From positions 72,143-136,142 of the forward strand of contig CAVZZJ010000010.1 of the NCBI GenBank assembly GCA_963779735.1: a stretch of 64,000 bases of DNA, in the 5' to 3' direction. This document shows, piece by piece, positions 44,421-53,308 of the stretch (positions are counted from its first letter, which is position 1; each line of letters begins with the position of its first letter). A program made the position numbers and the translations under genes. Source of the stretch: Bog-473 sp963779735 (GTDB lineage Bacteria; Actinomycetota; Acidimicrobiia; Acidimicrobiales; RAAP-2). Under the pieces are notes generated by a model, which was given only the letters and a program-made list of their open reading frames with translations, had not been told where the DNA came from and made no database searches.

Positions 44421-44954
44421 TCAGGAGGGGCCGACGATGGGGTTGGTGCCATCCCACGACTCGGCGGCTCGGCGCATGTTGGCGAAGAACGCTTCCCGCG
44501 TCGCGCTCGGTTCGAGAAGCTCGATCATGAAGCCAAGGGTGGGCGACGTGTCGACCCAGGACGTGCGGCTGGTCCCGGCCCGGCCCTCGAAGGCGAGCTC
44601 TGCGCCTGCCTCCATGTAGGTGTCGCGCTCGACCTCGTAGTCGTCGCACAGCAACGCCATGTGGTGGAGGCCGAACTCGCCCCGGCGGAAGACGTCCCTG
44701 AAGACCCCGGGGTCATCGTTGTCCTGGCTGACCAGCTCGATCTGCACGTCACCGGCGTAGGCGATCGCGGCCGTGACGGCGGGGAACTGGGCCGGTTCGC
44801 CGCGGTGGCGGCCATCGGCGAACGGCACCTCGTTGAACCAGAAGAACGGGCCGACCCCGGCGGAGCGCACCCAGGAGTCGATGGCGGCGCGGAGGTCGGG
44901 CACCAACCAGCACACCTGCATGAAATTCCGGTTGGGGAACGGCAGCGTGGTCAT
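44421..44954 (-). CDS. VOC/glyoxalase-like protein
   Basis: 177 residues. VOC fold with NRNFMQVCWLVPDLRAAIDS and FGLHHMALLCDDYEVERDTY as the two half-repeat starts, and FMIELLEPSATREAFFANMR near the C-terminus. Possible ligands are the GLHHMA His pair and the IELV/IELL glutamates. Similar 'glyoxalase' proteins with long C-terminal helices are common beside steroid and terpenoid genes in actinobacteria. It is 27 bp before the ligase and 109 bp after the PhyH gene, same strand. Confidence 0.86.
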   Translation of the reverse strand: MTTLPFPNRNFMQVCWLVPDLRAAIDSWVRSAGVGPFFWFNEVPFADGRHRGEPAQFPAVTAAIAYAGDVQIELVSQDNDDPGVFRDVFRRGEFGLHHMALLCDDYEVERDTYMEAGAELAFEGRAGTSRTSWVDTSPTLGFMIELLEPSATREAFFANMRRAAESWDGTNPIVGPS

Positions 44955-45063
44955 CGTTACGTCCTTCCGAGCGGAGCCGCCGACGGCATCGCTCCCCCCC
45001 GTTGGCCCACGAAGGGCGATGCGGCGCCGGCTCCGGGGAGCACGCGTACCTTCACCGTGGGGT

Positions 45064-45916
45064 TCAACTGATCACCGGGAACCGTTCGTCTCCGAGCGGT
45101 TCCCACTGCTTCATGACCGTGTAGTCGAAGTTCGGGCACGGAGAGCCGTTCCAGCATGCATCGCCGGGTTGAGTGACCAGGATGTACGCCCACCGGGGCC
45201 GGTCCGTCAAGTTTGGGCCGGCGCCGTGAACGGTGTGGTGGGTGTGGACGGTGATGTCGCCCAGCTCATAGGAGATCGGCTCCGACATCTCGAGCTCGAC
45301 GAAGCTCGGGAAAGGCGTCCAGGGCGTCGCCCTCGCCGTAGGTCGTGTAGTCGCCGAGCACCCCCGCACGGTGCGAACCGTTCACGAACGACATCGTCCC
45401 CGCCTCCGGGCCGTAGGCCTCCAGAGGGAACCAGAAGGTCATGCCACCGGACCGGTCGACGGCGAAGGTGATGAAGTCCTGGTGGAACGCGGTTGGGCCG
45501 TTCCCGCCGTGCCGCGACCTCTTCGAAGACGGCAGCTTCGGCACGAAGAGGTCCGTATAGTACCGAACCTCCATGCCGCTGCCGTCGGCGCGGGCACGGC
45601 GCTGCAGCAGCTTGGCACTCTTGCCCACCTCGTGAATCAGCGGCCGCACCACGGGGTTCGTCAGCCCCAAGCTCCGCTGGGCGTTGAAGTAGCCGATCCC
45701 CGCCTTGCCTTCCGCCGCCGCCGCCTCGAGTATGGGGGACAACGGGTTGCTGTCTGCATCGTCTCCCATCGTCTGCCGAGCGACGTCGAGCATGGTGCGA
45801 ATGCGGTCGGGATCCACGAAGCTCTTCAGCTTGACCCAGCCGAACTCGTGGAGATGGTCGACCTCCTCCGCAGTGACTGACCGGCATGGCTTCGGCTGAA
45901 GCCCGACCTCCTCCAT
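45064..45916 (-). pseudogene. Phytanoyl-CoA dioxygenase (PhyH) family protein, interrupted by a frameshift
   Basis: From the ATG at 45916 (AAGGAG nine bases upstream) the frame has VTAEEVDHLHEFGWVKLKSF and TAFHQDFITFAVDRSGGMTF, with H-x-D iron ligands in FHQDF, then loses sense after DALDAFP. The other frame continues SFVELEMSEPISYELGDITV and HTHHTVHGAGPN with the second His. Removing one base of the AAA at 45311-45313 joins them into about 283 residues. The Fe(II)/2-oxoglutarate enzyme would hydroxylate an acyl or terpenoid substrate. Both halves are well conserved, so an indel error is likely. Confidence 0.87.
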
Positions 45917-45944
45917 GGTGTTCATCTCCTTGGAACGCTCGAAC

Positions 45945-47339
45945 TCAGACGAAGATCCCGGGCCCCGTGCGGAACGCATAGAGACCGACCGCCTCGTCCG
46001 TGGGCGGGGTGCAGGGTGTCCCGATCGCGGAGACCGTCGGGCCGATCCTGTCGGCGACCTTCGCCAGCTTGGTGCGATCAAGCCCGTAGACCTCCATCGC
46101 CGTGTCGCCGAGGTACTGCCGGGTGTACTTCGGATCGATGTCGCAGAAGGTGAACTGCATCGCCTGCCGTGTGTGCGGCCACGTGCCCTCGACGTGGGGA
46201 TAGTCGTCACCCCACATCGTGTTCGACACGAGGTCGTGTTCGATGCCGAACTTCGCCTCCCAGTTCGAAAGGAAGCTGGCCCCGATGAAGCAGTTTTGCC
46301 GGAAGTACTCGGACGGAAGCTTCGGAAGCGCCGCCCGCAGGGCGGCGCTTCCCGTGCCGTTGTAGAGCCCGTCCATGTCGGATATGACCTGGGCTGCCCA
46401 GTCCATCCACTGCTCGGTCAGCACAAGCTTCAGACCCGGGTGGCGAGCGAAGACGCCGCCGAGGATCATCACCCAGACGCCGCGACGGCCCCGCCAGGCC
46501 GTCTCCATCATGTACATCGCCTGCGCACCCTGGCCCTTGTAGGGGTAGTGCTCCCCCCCGCCGCCGTGCGTGTTGACCGACAGCCCTGTCCCTTCGCACG
46601 CAGCCCAGAGTGGCTCCCATGCCGGGTCGTTGAGCATCGGGAAGTCGCCGCGCGGCGCCGGCAGGTTGATCCCCTTCAGGCCTGCCTCGGCCGCCCACTC
46701 GACCTCCCGGACACACGCCTCGCGATCCGAGATCGGGATGTGGGCGATGCCGGCATGACGTTCGGGCGCCTCCGACACGAAATCGGCGAGCCAGCGGTTG
46801 TAGATGCGGACCCCGACCGCTTCGAGATGGTTGTACCTGGAGTTGCCCCAGGCGATCAGACCGGTGGTCGAGAACGGGATCGACTGACCGTTCAGGCCGC
46901 CGTGGTAGATGACGGCGGCGGCAACACCGGCCTTGTCCATGTCGGCGAGACGAGCCGAGTGGTCCTGAAGCCCCGGGAGCAGGCTGGCCTCGTAGCTCCG
47001 CTGCAGGAAGCGGGGGTCGACCTGGTCCGCGTTGCGGATGCCCGCCACCTTCCCGAACTGCTCGGCCTGTTCCTTCCCCAGCTCGGCCGTGGACTTCCCG
47101 AGCGACCAGTTCTCGTCCTCACCGGGCTTGGCGGCCTCAGAGGACCGCCACGAGAGCAGTCCGTGTCCCTCCATCTCCGACACGAAGCGGTCGAAGTCCT
47201 CGAGGTACTTGGACTCGCAGTACTCGCGTAGCTGCCCCTTGACCGACGGGCCGACGTGACTGTCGGTCGACACCACGATGTAGTGCTCGTCCGAGGCGGC
47301 GGCCTGACCGCCGGGGCTCCCGGGAGCTTCCTGCGACAT
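45945..47339 (-). CDS. Amidohydrolase family 2 (ACMSD-like) protein
   Basis: 464 residues. The PF04909 fold starts with IVVSTDSHVGPSVKGQLREY (metal-binding D-S-H). Further features are GIAHIPISDREACVREVEWA, LSVNTHGGGGEHYPY and LVLTEQWMDWAAQVISDMD, with the final Asp/His stretch in NTMWGDDYPHVEGTWPHTR. Such proteins decarboxylate or hydrolyse cyclic compounds; the related TIM-barrel enzymes include decarboxylases of aromatic acids. It begins the minus-strand series after a palindrome (47382) and is divergent from a P450. A second, related enzyme is at 60617. Confidence 0.9.
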   Translation of the reverse strand: MSQEAPGSPGGQAAASDEHYIVVSTDSHVGPSVKGQLREYCESKYLEDFDRFVSEMEGHGLLSWRSSEAAKPGEDENWSLGKSTAELGKEQAEQFGKVAGIRNADQVDPRFLQRSYEASLLPGLQDHSARLADMDKAGVAAAVIYHGGLNGQSIPFSTTGLIAWGNSRYNHLEAVGVRIYNRWLADFVSEAPERHAGIAHIPISDREACVREVEWAAEAGLKGINLPAPRGDFPMLNDPAWEPLWAACEGTGLSVNTHGGGGEHYPYKGQGAQAMYMMETAWRGRRGVWVMILGGVFARHPGLKLVLTEQWMDWAAQVISDMDGLYNGTGSAALRAALPKLPSEYFRQNCFIGASFLSNWEAKFGIEHDLVSNTMWGDDYPHVEGTWPHTRQAMQFTFCDIDPKYTRQYLGDTAMEVYGLDRTKLAKVADRIGPTVSAIGTPCTPPTDEAVGLYAFRTGPGIFV

Positions 47340-47381
47340 CGCCTCCCCCTTTCTCTATCCGAGCTCACCCTAGCACGACGA

Positions 47382-47396
47382 TGGCACGCGGTGCCG
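47382..47396. promoter_or_regulatory. Palindrome TGGCA-N5-TGCCG, candidate operator
   Basis: Matches the motif TGGCA-N5-TGCCA at all but the last base. It lies 43 bp upstream of the amidohydrolase start on the minus strand and 66 bp before the divergent P450 start. Same motif and similar distance occur at 33203 and 50022. Confidence 0.65.
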
Positions 47397-47461
47397 CGGC
47401 GGGGCTATGCTCTGGCCGAGCGAGGATTGGCGCGACGGTGCGCCGCGGGGGAGGAGCTGAC

Positions 47462-48733
47462 ATGTCCACGATTGACGGTGCGACCATCGACTTCTTCACC
47501 GATCCGTCGCTCATCGCCGACCCGTACCCCTACTACGAAGAGGTACGGGCCCATGGCCCGGTGTGGCAGGAACCGGTCCACGGGGCGTTCGTGGTCACCG
47601 GCTACGACGAGATTTCGGCCGTGTACCGGGACCCGGAGATGTTCTCGTCGCTGAATACCTTCAGCGGCCCGTTGGTACAGCTGCCCGAACAGCCCGAGGG
47701 TGACGACGCCAACGAACTGATCCAGCGATACCGGACAAGCTTCCCGGCCAACGATCTCGTGGGTACCATGGACCCGCCGGAGCACGCGGCGCACCGCGGG
47801 TTGATGATGCGCATGCTGACGCCCAAGCGGCTGAAGGAGAACGAGGCCTTCATGTGGCGGCTCGCAGACCAGGTGATCGACGAGTTCGCGGGGCGGGGGA
47901 GCTGTGAGTTCCTCGGCGACTACGCCCAGCCGTTCGCGCTGCTGGTCATCGCCGACTTGCTCGGGATCCCCGAGTCCGACCACGCCGCGCTGCGCGCCGA
48001 GTTCGTGGCCGCCGGCCAACCCGGCAAGCTTGGTGAGCCACTCGCCCAGGACCCGCTCTCGTTCCTAGACGACTGGTTCACCGCCTACATCGAGGACCGC
48101 CGGCGCCATCCTCGCGACGACGTCCTGACCGAAATGTCGCTGACGACGTTCCCGGACGGATCGACGCCCGAAGTCGTCGAGGTCGTGAAGGCGGCGACCT
48201 TCCTGTTCGCCGGTGGCCAGGGGACCTCGGCGCGCTTCCTCGGCAACGTGGCGCATCTGCTCGCCGAAGACCTGGACCTCCAGCAGCTCATCCGGCGCGA
48301 ACGCGACCGTATCCCCAACCTCGTCGAGGAGGGGCTGCGGGTTCGGAGCCCGGTGAAGGTGGGCTTCCGATTGGCGCGGAGGTCGACGATGCTCGCCGGC
48401 GTGCCCATCCCCGCCGGGAGCGCGCTCATGCTGCTCCTGCCGGCGGCGAACCGCGACCCGGGTCGGTTCGAGTGCCCGGCGCAGTTCCACGTCGACCGCC
48501 AGAACGCCCGGGAGCACGTGGCGTTCGGACGCGGGATCCACTCGTGTCCCGGCGGCCCGTTGGTTCGAACGGACGCGAAGATCACCCTCGAGCGGATGCT
48601 CAGCCGGTTCTCCGAGTTCGGCATCTCCGAGGTGCACCACGGGCCGCCGGGCGACCGCCACTACGACTACACCCAGTCGTGGATCCTGCGCGGGTTCAGT
48701 GCCCTGCACCTCGAACTGACGTCCGCTCCGTAA
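47462..48733 (+). CDS. Cytochrome P450 (atypical I-helix)
   Basis: 423 residues; GGGGGAGGAG precedes the ATG at 47462. Heme ligand Cys362 in FGRGIHSCPG (355-364), ExxR at E290-G-L-R293. The I-helix reads AGGQGT (250-255) where P450s normally have AG-x-[DE]-T, so the conserved acid is replaced by Gly. Otherwise it is a normal bacterial class I enzyme. It is divergent from the amidohydrolase at 47339, with a palindromic operator between. A neighbouring P450 on the opposite strand ends 36 bp away. It probably hydroxylates a hydrophobic acid or terpenoid. Confidence 0.93.
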   Translation: MSTIDGATIDFFTDPSLIADPYPYYEEVRAHGPVWQEPVHGAFVVTGYDEISAVYRDPEMFSSLNTFSGPLVQLPEQPEGDDANELIQRYRTSFPANDLVGTMDPPEHAAHRGLMMRMLTPKRLKENEAFMWRLADQVIDEFAGRGSCEFLGDYAQPFALLVIADLLGIPESDHAALRAEFVAAGQPGKLGEPLAQDPLSFLDDWFTAYIEDRRRHPRDDVLTEMSLTTFPDGSTPEVVEVVKAATFLFAGGQGTSARFLGNVAHLLAEDLDLQQLIRRERDRIPNLVEEGLRVRSPVKVGFRLARRSTMLAGVPIPAGSALMLLLPAANRDPGRFECPAQFHVDRQNAREHVAFGRGIHSCPGGPLVRTDAKITLERMLSRFSEFGISEVHHGPPGDRHYDYTQSWILRGFSALHLELTSAP

Positions 48734-48768
48734 TCGCTCGAGGCGGCGAGACCCGCGACGCCAGACGC

Positions 48769-49974
48769 TCAGGTCGTGGGCAGGTGCACGGGCAGGGTCG
48801 ACCAGCCGCGGACCTGGGAGCTGTCGAGCCTGGCGTTGTCCCAGTCGACCTCCCACTCGGGGAAGCGGCTCAGGATCTCGTCGATGGCGATGCGCGCCTC
48901 CAGCCGGGCCAATGCGGCTCCCAGGCAGAAGTGGATGCCGTAGCCGAAGGTCAGGTGGTGACCGATCTGGCGGTGGATGTCGAAGACGTCACCATCGGGC
49001 GGGAAGGCGCGGTGGTCGCGGTTGCCAGAGGCCATCAACATCATCAGCGCGCTGCCCGCGGGGACCGTGTGCCCGTGCAGCTCGACATCACGCGTCACGT
49101 AGCGGCACGCCTGTAACGCCGGTGGCTCGAAGCGCAGTATCTCCTCGACGGCATTGGGGATCAGGGTCCGATCGTCGACCAGCTCTCGTCGCTGGTCGGG
49201 ATGCTCGGCAAGGATCTTCCCGGTGTGGCCGATCACCCGGTTCGTCGTCTCGTTGCCGGCCGTGGCCAGCACGTTCACGAAGATCAGGAGTTCGTCGCGC
49301 GTGAGGCGTCGCACCGTTCCGGTCTCGTCCTCGAACTCGGCCTGCACGAGCGCGGTCATGAGATCGTCGGACGGGTGCTCCACGCGCCAGGTGATGTAGT
49401 CCTCGAAGAACGTGGCGTCGGCGAACTGGTCCTGGCTGAACTCACCCGGCTGGCCCGGCTCCCGGCGCAGGCCCTCGTCCTTGCGGAGCCGCACGTCCTC
49501 CTGGTCCTGCTCGGGAATGCCCAGCAGCATCCCGATCACCCGCATCGGCATGCGGGCGCCGAGGTCGAGCACGAAGTCCAAGCGGTCGGAGCCGACGAGC
49601 GGATCGAGCACCTCGGCGCACAAGGCGCGGATCTGGGGCTCCAGGGCGTTCATCTTCTTGGGTGTGAAGACGCGCGACAGGACGCCGCGGTGGGCGGTGT
49701 GGATGGGCGGGTCCTCGAAGATGAACACCCCGGACGGCAGCTCGATGTTGGCCTTAATCAGCTCGAGGATTCCGCCGCGGGCCGAGCTGAACGTGCCGGG
49801 ATCCTTCAGCGTGCTCTCTACGTCGTCGAAGCGGCTCACGGCGTAGAAGTCGTGCCGCTCGTTGTAGTAGAGCGGTGCTTCTTCCCGCATGCGCCGGAAG
49901 ACCGGGTACGGGTCCAGCTGCAGGTCGGGGTCGTACGGGTCGTAGTAGATCTCGTCGCGACTCGTCGTGGTCAT
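48769..49974 (-). CDS. Cytochrome P450
   Basis: 401 residues; the ATG at 49974 has GGAG 8 bases upstream. Unlike the other two P450s in the window the I-helix is canonical (LATAGNETTNRVIG). ExxR is in EEILRFEPP and the heme loop is FGYGIHFCLGAALAR. The N-terminus (YYDPYDPDLQLDPYPVFRRM) is like actinobacterial CYPs involved in terpene, steroid or alkane oxidation. An operator-like palindrome lies 48 bp upstream. Electron donors are not adjacent; the Rieske ferredoxin at 60237 could be one. Confidence 0.94.
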   Translation of the reverse strand: MTTTSRDEIYYDPYDPDLQLDPYPVFRRMREEAPLYYNERHDFYAVSRFDDVESTLKDPGTFSSARGGILELIKANIELPSGVFIFEDPPIHTAHRGVLSRVFTPKKMNALEPQIRALCAEVLDPLVGSDRLDFVLDLGARMPMRVIGMLLGIPEQDQEDVRLRKDEGLRREPGQPGEFSQDQFADATFFEDYITWRVEHPSDDLMTALVQAEFEDETGTVRRLTRDELLIFVNVLATAGNETTNRVIGHTGKILAEHPDQRRELVDDRTLIPNAVEEILRFEPPALQACRYVTRDVELHGHTVPAGSALMMLMASGNRDHRAFPPDGDVFDIHRQIGHHLTFGYGIHFCLGAALARLEARIAIDEILSRFPEWEVDWDNARLDSSQVRGWSTLPVHLPTT

Positions 49975-50021
49975 CGTCAACGCTCCGTCCCGTTCAACGC
50001 CGGCCTGTCGTCCGCCCACTA

Positions 50022-50036
50022 TGGCACGGAGTGCCA
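50022..50036. promoter_or_regulatory. Palindrome TGGCA-N5-TGCCA, candidate operator
   Basis: Perfect five-base arms (TGGCA cggag TGCCA), 48 bp upstream of the P450 start codon. Same motif as at 33203 and, with one change, 47382. Confidence 0.7.
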
Positions 50037-50091
50037 CGAGCTGTCCAGCAGCGGTGGGGCGACGTTCGCCTTGCCGGTCGCGGCTTGGGTG

Positions 50092-50868
50092 TCACCCCTT
50101 GGACGGTCGGAGGGCCAGAAGTCGCTCCCGGTGCTCGGTCGTCTGCATGGTTGCCTCCTCAAGGGCGAAACCCGCCTGAACGGCGCCGGTCAACGCGTGG
50201 GAGAGATGCATGTTGAGGATCCGCTTGGTGCCTTGCAACGCTTGGGGGGGCTGCTTGGCGAGCCGCTCGGCCAACCGCCGCGCCTCCGACAGGAGCTCAT
50301 CAGGTCTCGTCGTGCGACTGGCGAGACCGAGCTCGACCGCCGTTGCCGCAGGAATGCGATCCCCGGTGAAGAGGTACTCGCGGGCCTTCTGGATGGCGGT
50401 GAGCAGCGGCCAGAACGCCGCACCCCCATCGCCTGCGACGAGACCGACGGAGACGTGAGGGTCGGCCATATGGGCGGTCTCAGATATCAGCACGATGTCG
50501 CAGAGGAGAGCGATGCTGCAACCAAGCCCGACGGCCGCGCCGTTTACGGCTGCGATCACCGGGAGGGGGAAGCGGAGCATTTCTTCAATGATCTGTGCGC
50601 CTTCGCGGATGCTCTCGTATCTGGCAACCGGGTCCTCCAGGAAAGAGGACACCCACGCAAAATCACCACCGGCGCAGAACGTGCGTCCTGCGCCGGTGAG
50701 GATCACAACCCGGGCGGCACGGTCGGCCGACAGCTGCTTCCACACGCCAGCCAACGCTCCGTGGAGCGACTCGTTGACGGCGTTCACCTGGTTCGGGCGA
50801 TTGATGGTGACGATGCGCACTGGTCCGTCGGACTCGACCGTCAGTTCGTCTGGAAGTTCGTACGTCAT
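50092..50868 (-). CDS. Enoyl-CoA hydratase/isomerase family protein
   Basis: 258 residues, the usual crotonase length. NRPNQVNAVNESLHGALAGV, oxyanion segment GAGRTFCAGGDFAWV and NGAAVGLGCSIALLCDIVLI are all present. In the region of the second catalytic Glu, HVSVGLVAGDGGAAFWPLLT has Val and Asp instead, so it may not be a classical hydratase. KRILNMHLSHALTGAVQAGF is a typical C-terminal helix. The gene follows another crotonase gene on the same strand after a 152-bp gap and stands 117 bp upstream of nothing on this strand but the P450 promoter region. Confidence 0.9.
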   Translation of the reverse strand: MTYELPDELTVESDGPVRIVTINRPNQVNAVNESLHGALAGVWKQLSADRAARVVILTGAGRTFCAGGDFAWVSSFLEDPVARYESIREGAQIIEEMLRFPLPVIAAVNGAAVGLGCSIALLCDIVLISETAHMADPHVSVGLVAGDGGAAFWPLLTAIQKAREYLFTGDRIPAATAVELGLASRTTRPDELLSEARRLAERLAKQPPQALQGTKRILNMHLSHALTGAVQAGFALEEATMQTTEHRERLLALRPSKG

Positions 50869-51020
50869 ACGTTCACCTCGCCGAAGTCGCAGTGACCCTA
50901 TCGCGTCCCGTAAGGCTCGACGTGGCCGTCCCGCCGAGGTCCATCACGTTCCTCTGGCCGGTCATGCACCGGCGGCGGAACGCACGGGTGGTGGAGTGGT
51001 GAGGAGGTCGACCATGACGG

Positions 51021-51773
51021 CTACGTATGTCTTTGCCGAGCGGCGGTGGCGCTCCCGGCGGCGGCGAAAGCCGCCGGATCCCAGGCGGGTCCGCTCGCGA
51101 CGCGTGCGGACTCCAAGGCGAGCGCGGCGTTGAGATCCAAGTCCGCTCCTTGTTCATACAGAGACAGGATCTCCGCGACCGCATCCGTGCCGGCGATCTG
51201 GCTGGCAAGCTCAACCGTAAAGGCCATCAGCTCGCTGTGGGGAACCACGTGGTTGACGAGACCGATTCGCAGGGCCTCGTCAGCACTTACGAAGTTGCCC
51301 GTTATCGACAGTTCCCTCGCCATCCGCAGGCCGACCGCCCTGGGTAGCAGTGCGGTCAGGCCCCACGCCGGTACGACGTTCAATCGCGCATGGGTGTCGG
51401 CAAACCGACCTTGGTCCGATGCGACGACGAAGGTGGAGCTGAGTGCTATCTCCAGACCACCCGAGACACAGGCCCCGTTGACCGCGCACACCACCGGGGT
51501 TCGCATTGCCCGAAGCGCCCGTCCCGGGTTCACCGCGAATCGCCGTTGTCGAGGATCGAACGATGGGTCGACCTCCTTGAAGTCCACACCGGCCGTGAAT
51601 ACGGGGTCGGTCCCTGTGACGATCACGGCCGCGATGGCGGGATCCTGATCCGCGGCGTCGAGGAGTTGGCAGAGCTCACTCCGCATGGCGGCGGTGAGCG
51701 CGTTCTTCGCCTCGGGGCGATGGAACGTGATCGTCCGAGTGCCACCCTTGTCCTCGACGAGAAGGTGGCTCAT
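51021..51773 (-). CDS. Enoyl-CoA hydratase/isomerase family protein
   Basis: 250 residues. Crotonase features: HRPEAKNALTAAMRSELCQL, GTDPVFTAGVDFKEVDPSF and NGACVSGGLEIALSSTFVVA, followed by HARLNVVPAWGLTALLPRAV. The catalytic Glu of standard hydratases (E in the GGGLE position) is present as GGLE, while the second is replaced, as in several isomerases. The ATG overlaps the stop of the upstream pyridoxamine-oxidase-like gene by four bases, so the two are cotranscribed. Confidence 0.9.
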   Translation of the reverse strand: MSHLLVEDKGGTRTITFHRPEAKNALTAAMRSELCQLLDAADQDPAIAAVIVTGTDPVFTAGVDFKEVDPSFDPRQRRFAVNPGRALRAMRTPVVCAVNGACVSGGLEIALSSTFVVASDQGRFADTHARLNVVPAWGLTALLPRAVGLRMARELSITGNFVSADEALRIGLVNHVVPHSELMAFTVELASQIAGTDAVAEILSLYEQGADLDLNAALALESARVASGPAWDPAAFAAAGSATAARQRHT

Positions 51774-52228
51774 GTCGCCTCGGCCGAAATACGGCTGTTG
51801 TCCCAGGTCAACACCCGTGAGCCGGGGAGCAGCCGGTAGAATCGGTACGACTCGTAGCGCTGGCGCGTGGCCTCGGGCACGGCCGTCATCACGGCACGAA
51901 AGGCAGCGTACTTCTCGTCGAGGGCAGCCCCTATCTGCGCCGTGGCCGCCTCGTCACGAATGGCTTCGATGCTTCCGCTGAGATGAACGCCACACAACTC
52001 TGCCCAGCGCTCTCCCGATTCGACCAGGAACGATGCACGTGGGTCATGCCGAATACGCGCCACCTTCTTGGTGCTGCCCGGCGTCCTAAAGCAGATGGTT
52101 CGGTCGATGGCGACGAACCAGGTTGGCAGGGCAATGGGGGATCCATCGACTCTCAGCGTGGTGAGGATGCCGGTATGAGCCCGGGCCAAGACCTGCCACG
52201 CCTCCTCCGATGAAAGTCTTATGCTCAC
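51770..52228 (-). CDS. Pyridoxamine 5'-phosphate oxidase-like (FMN/F420-binding) protein
   Basis: 152 residues. Split-barrel flavin fold: AHTGILTTLRVDGSPIALPT and TICFRTPGSTKKVARIRHDP, with RASFLVESGERWAELCGVHL and a C-terminal YESYRFYRLLPGSRVLTWDN. This pattern is that of actinobacterial PPOX-type proteins, many of which use F420. It could reduce an enoyl or quinone-like intermediate. It is the first gene of a two-gene operon with the crotonase and is divergent from the alpha/beta hydrolase across 140 bp. Confidence 0.87.
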   Translation of the reverse strand: MSIRLSSEEAWQVLARAHTGILTTLRVDGSPIALPTWFVAIDRTICFRTPGSTKKVARIRHDPRASFLVESGERWAELCGVHLSGSIEAIRDEAATAQIGAALDEKYAAFRAVMTAVPEATRQRYESYRFYRLLPGSRVLTWDNSRISAEAT

Positions 52229-52289
52229 GCTCGACCCCCCATCTCGACTCGATGCACGGCGCGTCCGCCACTACATAACCACCGTGATC

Positions 52290-52332
52290 ATATCCCGAGG
52301 ATATTGCAAGTGGGCAGTTACTAACTTAGTAT
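52290..52332 (+). promoter_or_regulatory. Promoter with palindrome for the alpha/beta hydrolase gene
   Basis: -35 TTGCAA (52304-52309) and -10 TAGTAT (52327-52332) are 17 bp apart, a good SigA-type match. A perfect inverted repeat ATATCC-cga-GGATAT (52290-52304) touches the -35 box and could be an operator. The start codon is 37 bp after the -10. Confidence 0.6.
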
Positions 52333-52368
52333 CCAGCCGTCGTCGTAGGTGTAGCGAGGGGAGGGCCG

Positions 52369-53253
52369 ATGGCGCTTGCCAAGGTGGCGGTGAACATCGA
52401 CGGGGAAACGGTGGAGGAGCTCTCCCTGGGGTACGAGGTGATCGGTGACTCTGGTCGGTCGTGGATTCTCACGCCGGGCGGTCGATTCAGCAAGGAGTAC
52501 CCGGGCGTCCGAGAGCTGGCGCAAGCGTTGGCCGAACTGGGCAACCGGGTGGTGATTCACGATCGACCCAATACGGGGGAGTCCGACGTCTGCTTCACCG
52601 GTTCGACGGAGTCGGCCATGCAGGCCGATGCCGCAGCGGCGCTGGTGTCGCATCTGGGCCTGACGCCGGCGGTAAGCATCGGTGGCTCTGGCGGCGCTCG
52701 AGTCTCACTGCTCACCGCGGTGCGTCATCCGGAGGCCATCGGTGGAGTCGCCGTGTGGATGATGAGCGGAGGGGTGTACGGCTTAATGACCATCGGCGTG
52801 GGCTACTGCGGCGCGTCGATCAATTCGGTGTGGAACGGCGGGATGGAGTCGGTTGCGAAGATCCCGAAGGAGGTCCAGGGCAACTGGCAAGAAGTCATGG
52901 AACGCAATCCCTCGAACCGGCAGAAGATCTTGAGCCAGGATCCCGAGAAGTTCCGGGCAACGATGCAGCGCTGGTTGCTGGCCTACTGCCCGTGCGGAGG
53001 CCTGGTTCCCGGACTCAACGATGGCGACGTGGTGGGAATGAATAGACCGGCGCTCGTGGTCCGCAGTGGAGAGAGCGACCCGTTCCACACACGGGAGACC
53101 TCCGAACAGTTGGTGAATGCACTGCCCAATGCCGAGCTCGCCGAGCCGCCCTGGGGAGACACCGAGTGGATTCACAGCAAGATCGGGTATCGATTCGTCA
53201 ACTGGTACCGCTTGGCACCGATCCTCAACGAGTGGGCGAACAAGACGCTGTAG
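52369..53253 (+). CDS. Alpha/beta hydrolase
   Basis: 294 residues; GAGGGGAGGG precedes the ATG. The nucleophile elbow is GGSGGARVS (Ser in SIGGSGGAR), the HG-like oxyanion region is ILTPGGRFSKEYPG, and HDRPNTGESD follows strand 4. The acid is probably the Asp in RSGESDPFHTRETSEQL and the His in DTEWIHSKIG. Such enzymes hydrolyse esters, C-C bonds or epoxides in catabolic pathways; the C-C (meta-cleavage) hydrolases have this layout. It is followed 55 bp later by the kinase-like gene. Confidence 0.88.
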   Translation: MALAKVAVNIDGETVEELSLGYEVIGDSGRSWILTPGGRFSKEYPGVRELAQALAELGNRVVIHDRPNTGESDVCFTGSTESAMQADAAAALVSHLGLTPAVSIGGSGGARVSLLTAVRHPEAIGGVAVWMMSGGVYGLMTIGVGYCGASINSVWNGGMESVAKIPKEVQGNWQEVMERNPSNRQKILSQDPEKFRATMQRWLLAYCPCGGLVPGLNDGDVVGMNRPALVVRSGESDPFHTRETSEQLVNALPNAELAEPPWGDTEWIHSKIGYRFVNWYRLAPILNEWANKTL

Positions 53254-53308
53254 GCAGGAAGGCATCCATCAGGTGGCCCCTGCCGAACTTGGCTGACAAG
53301 ATGACGCG

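Noticed and set aside
33203..50036. TGGCAC sequences as sigma-54 promoters.
   Set aside because: Spacing and the second element (TTGC) do not fit, the sites are true palindromes, and actinobacteria lack sigma-54.
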